From positions 436,501 to 500,500 of the forward strand of contig JANJXV010000187.1 of assembly GCA_024803745.1 (NCBI GenBank): a stretch of 64,000 nt of DNA, in the 5' to 3' direction. Positions 1 through 11,612 of this stretch are shown piece after piece (the first letter of the stretch is position 1; each line of letters starts with the position of its first letter). This DNA comes from Megascapheus bottae. Taxonomy: Eukaryota; Chordata; Mammalia; Rodentia; Geomyidae. The translations under genes and the position numbers were made by a program. The notes below the pieces were generated by a model. It did not search any database. It saw only the letters and a program-made list of their open reading frames with translations, and was not told the origin of the DNA.

Positions 1-49
1 TAACGCACCTCCAGACCTGCAGTACCACACTTTGATGCTGTAGGTTGGG

Positions 50-283
50 TTTGGTTTGGGTTCTGTGCCCGTAATGGGGCTTACACTCGGGGTCTGGGTA
101 TGTTGTCTCTTAGCTTCATCACTCAAGGCTAGTGCCCTCCCACTTGAGCCACTTCAGGCTTTCTGTTGGTTAACTGGAGATGAGAATCTCACAGACTTTA
201 CTCTGCAGGCTGGCTTTGAAAGCCAATCCTCAGATCCCAGCCTCCAGAGCAGCTAGGATTATAGGTGTGAGCCATTGGCAACT
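50..283 (-). repeat. B1/7SL-ID composite SINE
   Basis: On the minus strand this carries the 7SL-like head (CTATAATCCTAGCT at the high-coordinate end), the 'CAAAGCCAGCCTG' middle and an ID-like tail with 'GTGGCTCAAGTGG' similarity at the low end. Divergence is moderate and no TSD was found. The short ORF here is SINE sequence, not a gene. Confidence 0.8.
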
Positions 284-299
284 TCGTTGCAAGTACTAA

Positions 300-1915
300 G
301 TTTTAAAAAGGTTATCTCACATATTTCGCTGGGCCTTTGCATGTATCATCATCTTCATTCTTGCCACACTCCTGGGAAATGAATCGCATCCTCCCTTTCC
401 ACAAATAGGAATGTGGAAAGGTGAGAAGCTTTGCGACCAATGAGATGATGGCGGCTCGGATCCGAAACATGTGGGCTCTCTGCCTGGCCTCTCCCACCCT
501 TTCCTCAGGTGTTATTGGGCTTCTTTTCCAATAACCAAAGAAACCAAACTTCACCCCGACAGAAGAACTAAAACAAAGCTGATTTCTCCTTACTTCCCCT
601 AATTCCTGACATCATAGATAAATAAAAAAGCAGTAATAAACCTGTAGGTCCTCACCTCTTAACTGATTTAAGTCCATCCCGAAAGTTACCAGGGGTGGAA
701 ATGAAATTGTCTGTTTCATGTTTGTAATCTTGGGAGAGAAGGGGACAGTCTGAAATTGGTGTTGTAAATTGGGATCCATTTGTGTTAGCCAGGTAAGAAG
801 TCAGCTCGTTTTCTATTTTTTTAATAATTTCCACAAATTTCCTTTTTGTTTTATTCTTGTGTCGATCTCTGTCTCTGTCTCTCTTCCTTCTCTCCCTTTT
901 CATGTGCCCTCTCACATTTTCACTTCCTATAAGAGGGATCACTGTGCCTGCACTAACATGTGCTATAAAAAAAAGCCTTTAAATGTGTATGTTGTTAAAT
1001 GAAAAGAAATCGCATCTACATCTGCCTGTGTGTCCTTGAGGTTGAAATTCCCTTTTAAAAGAGAGAATTAAATGATAAGGTTAGAGGTCTCCCGACTCCT
1101 CATAATTCTGTCTGTGATTAAAAGCCAATAGTTTCATTATTTTGGTGATGTTCTGGGGTTTTGGGGACTTAATTCTGCCTTGTAAATTGAGGTCAGCAAG
1201 CTAGAAGAAAACTGAAAATCCTCTGGGCTCGCTGCTATGTTCCCGAGACCAGAGTCGCTATCAGCTCTGTCCTAATGAATCTCCACTCTATTAAGTGGTT
1301 ATTTGGTCTTGAAATAGGTCATTTGTAGCTCCTTCTCACTCAAGAACAGAAGGCAAACTGTTAGAGAAGAACTGGAAGAACAGAAGGTGGATTGAGACTG
1401 AAAAGGGCTCTCCTACCAAGGGCTCCATTTAATGGACTCAGAATAAAGTGCTCTGGGATGGATGGGTCTTACTGTCTAGGAGAGGACCAGGGAGAAGGAT
1501 GGAGGAGGGGTGGGGTGGGGGGGGGGAATCTGATCAAGATGCCTTGCCTGCATACACAGGTAGGTCAAAATGAATCCCTCTGTACAACTAATTAAAGTTA
1601 ATTTTAAAGTTAGTGTGTGGGGGGTGGGGGAGAAAGATTGTGTTGAGGTGTTTTCAGTAGGATGCTGACAGAACTCTGACCCAGAGAAAAGGAAGTTCCT
1701 GAGGAATATTAAGTGAATGGTACCCAAGAGTACAGATTGAGGAACATTTAGGAATTTTTAAAAAATGAGCTGTTGGTAATTAGGCAAGAAATCTCCTCAG
1801 GTGGTCGCATGAAATATATTACCCAAACTGAGACACTCAAAAACAAAAGGGAAGGCCATGCATCATTCACAGGAACTACCCCAGACACACTGGAACTAAA
1901 TAATACTATAAGAAA
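300..1915. other. single-copy-looking DNA, nothing recognised
   Basis: No repeat family, RNA gene or convincing exon could be recognised. There is a G-run near 1515-1527 and a short TG/G-rich stretch near 1613-1632. The small ORFs on both strands have no protein-like features. Confidence 0.5.
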
Positions 1916-1925
1916 ATGAGTTTCA

Positions 1926-2125
1926 GGACTGGGAGCATAGCCTAGTGGTAGAGTGTTCCCCTAGCAAACACGAAGCCCTGGGTTTGATTCCTCAGTTCCA
2001 CATATACAGAAAAAGCCAGAAGTGCCTCTGTGGCTCAAGTGGCAGAGCACTAACCTTGAGCAAAAAGTGTCCAAGGACAGTGTGCAGGCCCTGAGTTCAA
2101 GCTCCAGGACTGGTTAAAAAAAAAA
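1926..2125 (+). mobile_element. dimeric tRNA-derived (ID-like) SINE with TSD
   Basis: The first half has a Pol III A-box-like 'CCTAGTGGTAGAGTG' and a B-box-like 'GGTTTGATTCC'. The second half repeats an ID-like unit (GTGGCTCAAGTGG...GAGTTCAAGC) and ends in an A-tail. The direct repeat GAGTTTCA flanks it at 1918-1925 and 2126-2133, which marks a retrotransposed insertion. Confidence 0.88.
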
Positions 2126-2562
2126 GAGTTTCATGTGTACTGTTTAGGCCATAGGGTGCAGGCGTACTTTCAGCTCCTATTCCTGGGCCAAAAGCAGACA
2201 TTACTAATGGATTGTGGCTTCTGTCCCTTTAAACTGGACTGTGGTCTCAAATCCATTCTCAACAGAGCCTCCCTCTTCTCCCCTACAAATCCATAGGCAG
2301 GAGCAGAGGGGAACAGATCTTTGTGGTCATTAACAACATTTATTTCCACTCTGTTCCTTTCCCCCCCCCCGCCCCTTTTAATCCTCCCATTTTTCTCTCT
2401 TTAGAATCTAGAATTCTATATCGCACGTGTTAGATAAGTCTCAGAGTTTGCTTGAAAATCTTGTGCTTTTAAAAATGCTTTATGACATTTTATCAATTCA
2501 CTACCTAGAACAATTAGGTACAAATAACCACCATACTCTGTTTTGTTTTGTTTTCAATTTAG

Positions 2563-3020
2563 GCCTGAAAAAGAAATCTTCTAGTAGATTTCCACTGGTT
2601 GGAAATTTTAAGGTTGGGATAAGTAAACATGGTCATTTTCTAAGGGAGGAGTCTGGTCTCAACCTTAGGAAATACATCAGAGAATTCCAACATGCTTGGC
2701 TAACAGTTGCTAAACTGAGTGGGCTCAGCCAAGAACAGTGGTCCAGATTTATGAGCACATACGAGGCTAACCTTCTTAGGAACACTAATATCTATCATTT
2801 GTCCGTTCTGCGAGAAAGGTCAGGGGATGTGGCAAGGACCATTTCAAGGGTCCCTGTGCCACTTGCATAAGAGACCAATGACCTGCAAACAAGGTCATCT
2901 GTTACTAAAATGGAAAGGTGCACTGGGAGCACTAGTCTAATTCCAGAGCAGTGATCTGGAGCCTGACAACAAATGCCCTGTGGCTTATATCGCTCCCCAA
3001 TAAAAATGGTATTTGATGTT
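2563..3020 (+). other. possible 3'-terminal exon, unrecognised (unproven)
   Basis: A T-rich tract ends in 'TTTCAATTTAG' at 2562. From there one frame stays open for about 100 codons to TAA at 2868-2870, beginning in the residues GLKKKSSSRF. AATAAA lies at 2999-3004, about 130 bases past the stop. The acceptor would interrupt a codon after its first base. The peptide is charged and mixed in composition (KYIREFQHAW, SQEQWSRFMSTYEANLLRN), more protein-like than other ORFs here, but I recognise no family. It could be a genuine last exon, a pseudogene, an LTR-type terminus or chance. The ORF's upstream part (2427-2562) would be intronic. Confidence 0.25.
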
Positions 3021-3229
3021 ATCCGAGCTAGTCATTGTAAATTAGTTTATTGCAAATGAAGATACAATTTCATGTGGAGAGCAGTAAGCTTTCTTTCTCA
3101 GACCCAACAGCCTGTGAGTTGAATGCAGTCTTTAAAAATATTTGTATTTGTTCCTTTTTCATATTTAAGACCTTATTTCAGGTTTCCAGACTTTAGTCTG
3201 GAATGATGATGGATGCTTGCATTTTAAAC

Positions 3230-3420
3230 ACATAAATTATAAACATTATTATAAAAATATAATATATAGTAATATATTTATTTGTATAAACATAAATAAT
3301 ATATTCTATTATATATTTTATATGTAAATATATGTCTAGGAATATAAATATATGTATAATTATACATGCATATTACTATATGGATATGCAATAGTATGTA
3401 TTATTATAAGAATTATTGTT
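3230..3420. repeat. AT-rich low-complexity tract
   Basis: About 190 bases dominated by TATA/ATAT motifs with few G or C. No ordered repeat unit or flanking duplication is visible. Confidence 0.8.
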
Positions 3421-3676
3421 ACTTTAGAAACCTGAAAAAGTGTCCATTCATGCAAAGGCACTGGGGTATATCTCAGTTACACCTGATCATGCTTGTTTAG
3501 TATGTTTCCTTCCTTCCCTTGAGGTATTTTAGTTTGCAACTCCTGGTTTAGTTTAATAAGTGAGTCATGAAGGCATCGACCATGAAATTGAAGACGTAGT
3601 CACCCAAGAGTGTATTTTAATTTAAATTTAACATTAGCCAATGCTTCAGGCTAATGATAAACATTACCCAACTGCT

Positions 3677-3730
3677 GCACACACACATACACACCCATAC
3701 ACCAAAGTACCCATACAAGCACACACACAA
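3677..3730. repeat. degenerate (CA)n
   Basis: Interrupted CA dinucleotides with CATA and CCA variants; an old, decayed microsatellite. Confidence 0.7.
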
Positions 3731-3739
3731 GCACATGTA

Positions 3740-4734
3740 GCATCTTTACATGGTGTTCTAGTCATTCAACCAAATACCGAGTTGCCAGAAATAGTCAGGG
3801 GTCTTAATAACAAAGACTTGACCTCAAAAACAAAAACAAAAGGATTTAACCTTCTCTAAAGGATAGAGGATGGTTTCCCTGAAAATGGGAAGCACAAAGC
3901 AAGCCTGGTAACTGAGTCAAGAAGGAAGCTGGGGAGGTGGCAGAGCTGTTACCCACACCACAGCTCGGTGAGGCCTGGAAGCCTGAAGCCTTGCCAGGCA
4001 CATTTCACTGGTTGGGGCTGACTCTCACCTCCTGGTCTTCCTCCAGGCTCCCCTAGAGGCAAGTAGAAGAGAAGCCTCCTTCCCCACTCAGGCTTGCACA
4101 TGGCACTGGTGTGGAACTTGTCCAGGGCTCCCAGGAAAGTCTATCTCCAGGACTCAGCCAGCATGTGAACATTCTGTGCAGCTCAGCCTCTGGGAACAGG
4201 AACCTGATTTTCTTCCCCAGGATCTCTGGACCACAGGGAAGGGAGAAGCGCTTTCTATAATCCTGACAGAAAAGACAGTGTTTCCATTGCCCCATGCCAC
4301 ACAGGGGCCTAATTAAATCAGCCTGTGTTACAGGGATTGTACCACAGGGCCTCACACTGATCCCCGCTTCTGTTTCTCAGGCCAAGGGGTTCAGATAATG
4401 AACCCGAACTGCTTCTCAATTCATTGCAAATTCCAGAAGGCAGGGGAGGAATTTAAAAAAAAATAAAAAAAAATTAAGCCAGGGTTGATGTTGCCAGGCT
4501 ATTAAACCACTCTTCATTAAACAAAGTAACGAGAAGGCAGAGGAAGGGGTTGATTTTCTAGCCCGGGGAAGTCTTTGTTACAGAGTTCTGACCTTAAGAA
4601 CTGACAGCAAAAGGTTTTGTTCATGGAGCAACTCAGACAATGTCAGTTGGATAAAGAAGTCTGTTTGGATTTTTCAAAGTGCTGGAAGAGGAAGGGAGAG
4701 TTTAGAACTGGAAATGATGATGATGATGTTGGAT
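3740..4734. other. single-copy-looking DNA with A-rich run
   Basis: No element was recognised. An A-rich run lies at 4451-4474 and a short (GAT)n at 4716-4728. The 100-codon minus ORF at 4053-4355 has no recognisable protein features. Confidence 0.45.
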
Positions 4735-4810
4735 ACAGAGATACCTGGTCCTGAGTTCACATCCTAGCTCTCTCATTCCCAGCTGTGTGACAGTTCTCAG
4801 CTTTATCTGT
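4735..4810 (+). repeat. MIR remnant
   Basis: The sequence 'GAGTTCACATCCTAGCTCT' followed by 'CAGCTGTGTGACAGTT' matches the remembered core of mammalian-wide MIR (a tRNA-derived SINE). It is too diverged for exact ends. Confidence 0.6.
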
Positions 4811-5003
4811 GCTGGGTGATGGATATCCAGGGAGTATGCCCACTCCATCAGTCACAGCTGGCTCAGGTATTGGCTTAATGGAAGCCTGTCTGTCTGCCTG
4901 CCTGCCTTGCTAGATTTTGAGTCCTATGAGGGGAAAAGATCTCATCTACTTTGTCTACCCGAGAGTCACTTCTCACCCCCCTCAGTAAATATTGGATGAG
5001 CAT

Positions 5004-5855
5004 TTAATGAATTCACGAATAAGCAAAGTAAGACGTTTCATTTATCATACCTAGATAATCTTGACAACCACCCCAGGAGACGGGGCCTGCACGACTGCAC
5101 CCTTTCCAAGCATCTCCATTGGAGAACCAATTAGCCAGAAAGGTTAGACCAAAACAATTTTTTTTTCTTAAATTCACAAGAAGAGACTTTTTTCTGTAAT
5201 CTTTACCTTGAACCTTTCTCCCAATTCCCCAAGACTTTCTGCCACACATGCAAAGACTTTCTTCTGAATTTCAAAATCCTCATTCCCATCCCCTTCCCCA
5301 GACCCTAGATGATGGAACTAAAGAATCACAAAGAATCAAAATACAGCGTTTGTTCTCATTGAAAAGTCCTTGTTTGCCTGCAGGTGAAGGCCCATGAAAT
5401 CATTTCACACAAGACAGACAGGCATGCGATGTTTCCCGTCACACATCTGCATCCCACCTGCTTGGACCACTCATCTTATATGGTCCAATGTGCAGTAACC
5501 ATTGAGGCACATCCCCTCTAAAATCAACATTTTTCTTGGTAACCTGATCTGCCTCTTTGCTTTATACTTCACATCGCCTCAGAGATTTTATTCTGCCAAT
5601 GGAAAATGAACGAATGCCATTTCTTTGGATCTACTTTTGTTAGAAACGAATAGCATATCTCATTCTGGGAAGACCATTATCAACTGGTATCACAATGCCC
5701 ACCTTTGTCTCTGCTCTAGAATTTCAGAGATATGAACCTTACAAGTCTATGGATTCATTCTGTTTTGCCATTTTTGTGGGCAATCCATTAGCCTGTCAGA
5801 GGCCAGTGAGCCAAGGACAATTGTAGATCTTTGTTTTCTTTTTCAATTTCCTTTT
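5004..5855. other. single-copy-looking DNA, nothing recognised
   Basis: No repeat or gene was recognised. A T-run lies at 5158-5166 and a pyrimidine stretch at 5836-5862 borders the next SINE remnant. Confidence 0.45.
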
Positions 5856-5861
5856 TTTTTT

Positions 5862-6074
5862 CTTGATGGTACCACTGGTGGAATTCAGGGCCTCATGCTT
5901 CCTGAGCAAGCACTCTGCCATTTGAGCACACAGTAGTCCTTTTCAGTTCACTTGCTTTTAGTTTCTCAAATAGATTCTTGGGCTTTTACCCAGGCTTTCT
6001 TCAGATCACGATCCTCCTACTTCTGCCTCCTGAGTACCTGGGATGACAGATATGGGCTACCATGCCCAGCAATG
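5862..6074 (-). repeat. old composite tRNA/B1 SINE remnant
   Basis: The low end resembles an inverted ID unit ('GAATTCAGGGCCTCATGC', 'AGCAAGCACTCTGCCATTTGAGC'). The high end is an inverted B1-like head ('CTGCCTCCTGAGTACCTGGGATGACAG'-like). It is more diverged than most SINEs in the window. Confidence 0.6.
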
Positions 6075-6715
6075 CAAATCATAAGTTTTTAAGATCAAAT
6101 AGAATAAAGGATGGTTGGCTATCATTGATTTTCTGAGAAATCAATATCCAAATCAACTATCTAAGTCACCATTTACATTCAAATAGTCTACACAAAGCTA
6201 CGGTGTTCTTGAGCCCAGTTCCACAGTCAGGTTAGAAACCTATGGGTTGGAATAACTACTATAAATCGGACTTTTCCAAATATAAGTGATTGTCTTTTAG
6301 ACCACATGGAATGCTTACAGAAATTGTGAATTCCAAGGCTTACCTCCTAGAGAGTTTAATAACACAGGGGACCCCCAGAATGTATAGCCCTGATCCATAC
6401 CCTGCTTCTGCAGGAAGGGGCTTCAAGTAACTTCATGAGCTCATTGCACGCCCTCCAGTGCGACACTCAAGTGCTCTCAGGCTTAATTTCCTCATCTGAA
6501 CACCAGGTACGAAAACACCCAGGCAATGTCACGAAATGCTGCCAAGTTAATCTGTGCGGAGGTGGTTGGCAATTCTATCAAGTGCTCTATACAGGTATAA
6601 AGTATTCCAGTTTTCAGCTCACTTGGTTGTAATGTTTTTTATTTTTGCTTATTGGGGACCAGTTTCAGGTGATTTGCAAGGTCCACTGTATAAAGGAAAT
6701 ATAAAAAGCAAATTT

Positions 6716-6910
6716 GGGCTGGGAGTTTGGCCTACTGGTAGAGTGTTTGCTTTGCATGCACAGAGACCCAGGTTCGATTCCTTGGTACCACATACATAGA
6801 AAAAAGCCGGAAGTGGTGCTGAAGCTCAAGTGGTAGAGCTCTAGCCTTGAGAAAGTCCAAGGACAGTGCTCAGGCCCTGAGCTCAAGCCCAGGACTGGTT
6901 TAAAAAAAAA
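6716..6910 (+). mobile_element. dimeric tRNA-derived (ID-like) SINE with TSD
   Basis: It begins GGGCTGGGAGTTTGGCC, has a perfect B box GGTTCGATTCC and the second ID-like unit, and ends in an A-tail. The direct repeat GCAAATTT (extended by preceding A residues) lies at 6708-6715 and 6911-6918. Low divergence suggests a fairly recent insertion. Confidence 0.92.
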
Positions 6911-6987
6911 GCAAATTTGATGATGATGCCAAGCTGATAGCCATGGGGGTTCTAAACTGCATGGGTTCTGTGGGTGTGTCGAAAACT

Positions 6988-7190
6988 TAAGGAGTAATGG
7001 CTGTAATCCTAGAGGCCATTCTGGAGGCTAGAATATGAGAAAAGTCTATGGGAGACTCTTATCTCCAATTCACTACCAAAAGCAACAACAAAAGAAACAG
7101 AAATGGAGCTGTGGTTCAAGTGGTGAAGCTCTAGAGTTTCTGCAAAGAAGCTCAGGTATAGCACCCAGCCCTAAGTTCAAAACAAAAACA
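6988..7190 (+). repeat. diverged B1/7SL-ID SINE
   Basis: A degraded 7SL-like head ('TGGCTGTAATCCTAGA') is followed by 'GAGACTCTTATCTCCAATT' and the ID-like tail. It sits directly before another copy of the same family. Confidence 0.7.
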
Positions 7191-7192
7191 AA

Positions 7193-7423
7193 GCCCAGCA
7201 TGGTGGCTCATGCCTGTAATCCTAGCTACTCAGGAGGCTGAGATCTGAGGATCAAGGTTCAAAGCCAGCCCCAGCACAAAAGGACCTGAGACTCTTATCT
7301 CCAATTAACCTCTAGAAAACAGGAAGTGGGGCTTGGCTCAAGGGTCGGGTGGTAGCCTTGAGCCGAAGAGCTCAGGGACAGCACCCAGGCTGAGTTCAAG
7401 CCCTATGACCCACAAAAAAAAAA
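7193..7423 (+). repeat. B1/7SL-ID composite SINE
   Basis: A well-preserved head 'GGTGGCTCATGCCTGTAATC' precedes the 'CTCAGGAGGCTGAGATCTGAGG' region, the ID-like tail and a poly(A). It is a tandem neighbour of the preceding diverged copy. Confidence 0.88.
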
Positions 7424-7862
7424 GACAATTCTAGCCCAAAGTCAATGGCAAATAGTGGTAACATGTCCAACTCTTAAGTAAAAGGTGACAGCTTTGGAAA
7501 AGCTACTGAAGATTCAAAACCACTACTGTGTATGCACACTCCCCCACCTCTCCTTCCATTGTCCCAGGATTAAATATTCATTGCCTTTCTCTGTGCAAAC
7601 AGAGACAGAGCCTAAGACACACATCATAAAAAATGCAATGTAAAGTTTCTCCCTAATTTCAGTTTCTGTATTAGAAATGCATTTTTGAATGACCTTCCCA
7701 CTGCTGGGGTCGAACACCTAATCTTCCCTGCCCGGGTGAGTGTTATTCTGGGGAAACGTGTGTGTGTATGGAAGACCAAGAGATCAAGGACAAATCCCCA
7801 TCAGCTGTCTGGCAATCCTCACCCCATCAACACACACAGTGTTCAACATATGTTCAGGAAGT

Positions 7863-8055
7863 CAGGCGCTGGTAGCTCATACCTGTAATCCTAGCTACTC
7901 AGAAGGCTGAGATCTGAGGATCATGGTTCAAAGCCAGCCTGGGCAGGAAAAGTCCAGGAGACTTTTATCTCCAATCCATCACCAGAAAAACAGAAGCGAC
8001 ACTGTGACTCAAAGCAGTAGAACACTAGCCTGCAGAAAAAGATGAAGGCCCACAA
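7863..8055 (+). repeat. B1/7SL-ID SINE, 3' part decayed
   Basis: The B1-like head and middle ('CCTGTAATCCTAGCTACTCA', 'TTCAAAGCCAGCCTGGGCAG') are clear. The ID-like tail becomes unrecognisable after about 8030. Confidence 0.82.
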
Positions 8056-9121
8056 CCAGCGTGAGCCACTGGCACTCTGTTTCCACTGCTCTTTTGAAGG
8101 CAGGGATATTTACATTAACATATTGTATATGATTCCTATGAAACTCCAAATACGCGTGAAAGAAAATACAACAGCACTCACCAAGTTCTACTACGTTTTC
8201 TTCCGACTAACTCCTGTTTACAAACGTTGAAGGCTCTGGTGTAGCTCAGGAAACCTTTTCAAAGCTCCAGCAGTTAATTATAGCTGACTCTGGGGCTGGG
8301 AAAGCCGACTACACTACACTCTGAGATCAATGGCTCTGGCTACACTGGGAGGGGAGAAATGCCACTCAGATGGTAATCACTGAATGCTTCTCAAACCCAG
8401 GGAAGCAAGGCAGGGCCTCACTCCCATAATCCTCTGCACCAGCTCTTCCACACAGGTCAATGCAAAAGCAGCCTGCACTCCCCAAGCAAAACCTGCCACA
8501 GCTCTCCAGAGAAACAAACGACATTCCCATACAGAACGTATTATGTGTATATATTACTACTTACGCTATCATAATACATGCAAATGTAAAGAATATAACG
8601 TAGAATATCCAAACATACAATGAAGTGCATCACTGATTGTTGAGCCCTCCAGCTGGGCCCATAGCCTGTGCTGCAACTACAGAACTTGAGCGGGCAGATG
8701 TCTCTATTGGTATATTGGCTTACATTACTGTGGATGCGCACTCAAGAGTGAGACTTATTTACTTGGGCTTTCCCCCCCCCCCCATTCTGTCAATTAGAAA
8801 GGGCAAGCCCTGGTTTGCCACCTTCTCCACCATTGTAACTGCTTTGCTTACTATACGGAAGTCCTCAGGTAATTCTTGCCAAGTGGATGGATGCTGGCAA
8901 AAGACTTAGAGAAACCATCTGCCAAGAATTAATAGAGGTTACTCTGCAGAGAGATTAGGAGATGACTTTTAAATACACTGCTGTTACCCTTTTTAATTTT
9001 AATATTTTTGGAGCCAACTTCTGCGGAAACTATTTTTCTAATGAAGAAGAAAATGAAATGAATGTAGCTTGGGACCCAAGTGATCCCAAACATGAATAGT
9101 AGCTAAGAAGTTTAGCCTTCA
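8055..9121. other. single-copy-looking DNA, nothing recognised
   Basis: No repeat beyond a C-run at about 8772-8783. The short ORFs on both strands are not protein-like. Confidence 0.45.
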
Positions 9122-9240
9122 AAAGCCAGGCACGTGCCTGTCATCCTAGTCACTCAGGAGGCTGAGACCTGAGGATCACAGTCCAAAGCCAGCCTGGACA
9201 GAAAAGTCCATGAGACTCGAATCTCTGCTTAATCAACAAA
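9122..9240 (+). repeat. partial B1/7SL-ID SINE
   Basis: The head 'GTGCCTGTCATCCTAGTCAC' and the 'AAAGCCAGCCTGGACAG' segment are present. The ID-like tail is missing, so this is a 3'-truncated or decayed copy. Confidence 0.75.
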
Positions 9241-10118
9241 GCTCATTGGTGGGTGAGAAGAATGCACAGCACTGACACCCATGGAGGGACGGTGTAAGTA
9301 GATCAGGCCTCTGCCGCCAGGGGGCGTCTCCTCCATCTAGAGCTGCATGGCCAGCTGGTGAACAGGAGGGGAAGGCTGTCCTTTGAGATGCTATCTGTAA
9401 TGCAGCCAGCTGGCAGATAGCTTGGTGCAACGCAAGCCTGGCATTTAATAAACCAGAAGTGTCGTTTTACTACTGAACCCTCTCCTTTATACTAAGAAGA
9501 TAATGAAGACACTATCTGGCATTTCTTGGGGCATCTGGAAGAGTTAAAGAAGTGAAGAGCTTGCTTTGCTCTGGAGAGGAGGAAGATAAATCTTTACACG
9601 CGGAGGAAAAGCCTGTATAAAAAATGGATCTTCTTTGGTATTGGAGGAGAGGAGGGAGCTATAATTTGTTTGTAAAGGGCACTTCGAAGTTTTACTTCAG
9701 CAATTTTATTACAAATTAACAAGACAACCCTCATAAGCATAAAATAACAACCATAAAGATAGAGGTGGGATTTTTTTTAAAGCTTTTATCTCAACCAGTA
9801 GGAATGCTGTTATAAAAGATGGATACGTAAAATAAGGCAGAGGATAGTTTTGGATAAGAGGGTGAACTAGAATGCCCTGCACGTCACAGACACAGGATAC
9901 TAGGAATGGAAGTTTGGGGGATTAATTGAAGAAGAGTTCTCCAGAGATATAAAGAGAGGCAGAGAAAGTGAATTCCTGAGAAAAATGATAATCAGGGTGA
10001 TGTTCCCCCCAGTGCCAGGAATTGTTTGATGAATCGGTGGCATTTTGATATCTAATATTTCATTTCAAGTGATTGCTTATCATGGTTCATGCTGTAATTT
10101 CCTGCCATTAGCCAAAGC
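9241..10118. other. single-copy-looking DNA, nothing recognised
   Basis: No repeat family or exon could be recognised here. Confidence 0.4.
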
Positions 10119-10327
10119 AAGAAGGGGAGGGGGGAGAGGGGGAGGGAGGGAGAGGGAGGAGGAGAAGGAAGGGGAGAGGAAGGGGGAGAGGGAGAGGGGG
10201 AGAGAGGTGGAGGGAGAGGGGGAGAGAGGTGGAGGGAGGGAGGGAGGGAGGGGAGAGGGAGGGGGAGAGGGGGAGAGAGAGGGAGAGAGAGAGAGAGGAA
10301 GAGAGAGAGAGAGGAAGAGAGAGAGAG
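10119..10327. repeat. polypurine tract (GGGA/GAGA)n
   Basis: About 209 bases almost entirely G and A on the + strand: imperfect GGGAG/GGAGG units, then GAGAGA. Ser/Leu/Pro-rich and Arg/Glu/Gly-rich ORFs on the two strands are by-products of the repeat. Such tracts have triplex-forming potential. Confidence 0.93.
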
Positions 10328-11246
10328 TCTCCATTTAAACAAGTCACACCATGAGGACTAAACCTGTCATTCTTAAGCATAAGAGAATCTTCAAGAGACT
10401 ACTTTTCTAGTTAATATAGCTAATTCGAACTAGTACCGAGGCTTTCCTATGTATTAGGAAAACTATGGAAACTTGTATTTTCAGACTTTGCTCTTTATTT
10501 TCCCGGAATTGACAAGTTTTTCAGATCAAATTCTCTTTAAATCCAAAAGCAGACCCTTTTCATAGAAACAAAGAATTTAGTTAATATATAGATTTTATTT
10601 CCACACACAATAAAAAGAAGTTGCCGCTGTGGCATTATTTTAAGAAAAGCTGTGAGAGTTGAGAAGCAACAAGTGATAACTCCCCAGAGGTAGAAACCCA
10701 ACACAAGACAGGACCAGAGCAAAGAATCCCTGTAGACACCGGACGAGGTATCAGACTTTTTTTTCTCCCCCCTTGGATCAGAGCTCAATGCTTCCATTTA
10801 AAATGTTCACCAATTCAATGCATATTTAAGGCTGCATGGTGTAATGTGTACACACAATGGAATGGCTACCGTGGCCCAGCCATCCTTCATCTCATGTAGC
10901 TTGTGTCTATGGCAAAACACCTCAAATCTATACTCGCAAAAATAAGTCTGTACATTGTAGATGAACAGGAAAACGAGGAAACAGCTCAAAAGTCAGGAAA
11001 CAAAGGGGAGCTGGCAAGGATTCCCAGAGGAAGTGACATTTGAAGGATGAGGAAGATGGTCTCACCACACTGGTGGAAGCAGCTACCTGAAAGTACAGGG
11101 GACATATGAGTCTGGGTGGGGAAACCAAGAAATGTTTGGTATTATCAGAGTTGATGAAGGTTATGGAGAAGTAACAGGATCTGACTTTGAAAAGTAGTCA
11201 GAGGTCTCTGGTCTGTATTGATAGGAACCTTTTTGTTGTTTCTTGT
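10328..11246. other. single-copy-looking DNA, nothing recognised
   Basis: No repeat family, RNA gene or exon was recognised. Confidence 0.4.
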
Positions 11247-11461
11247 CATTTGTGGGGCTTGAACTCGAGGCCTGACCGTCTTTTGCACAAGGCTAATGAT
11301 CTACTACTTTGAGCCACAGCTCTACTTCTGGTTTGTGAGTGGTTCACTAAGGATGAGAGTTTTACTGGGACTTTTCTGCCACGGCTAGCTTCAAATTGCA
11401 ATCCTCAGATTTCAGTCTCCCGAGTAGCTAGGATTACAGATGTGAGCCACTGGCACCCAGT
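11247..11461 (-). repeat. B1/7SL-ID composite SINE
   Basis: Inverted copy: 'GAGTAGCTAGGATTACAGATG' at the high end is the complement of the 7SL-like head. 'GGGGCTTGAACTCGAGGCCTG' at the low end is the inverted ID-like B-box region. Confidence 0.87.
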
Positions 11462-11547
11462 TTGATATGAACTTCAAAAGATCCATTCAGTGTAGAGAAG
11501 GAAAACTGGAGATTATGTAAGGATGCAAAAGACTCCTATTTCTAATA

Positions 11548-11612
11548 GACACTCTACCACTAACTTAAGCAATCCACTTTCCCAGCCTTCAGAACCTTCA
11601 AGGAAAGCCTGG
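11548..11612 (+). repeat. possible MIR remnant
   Basis: The order 'CTCTACCACTAACTTAAGCAA...CCCAGCCTTCAG' resembles the MIR segment with 'CTGCCACTTACTAGCTG...CCTCAGTTTC'. It is short and very diverged. Confidence 0.3.
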
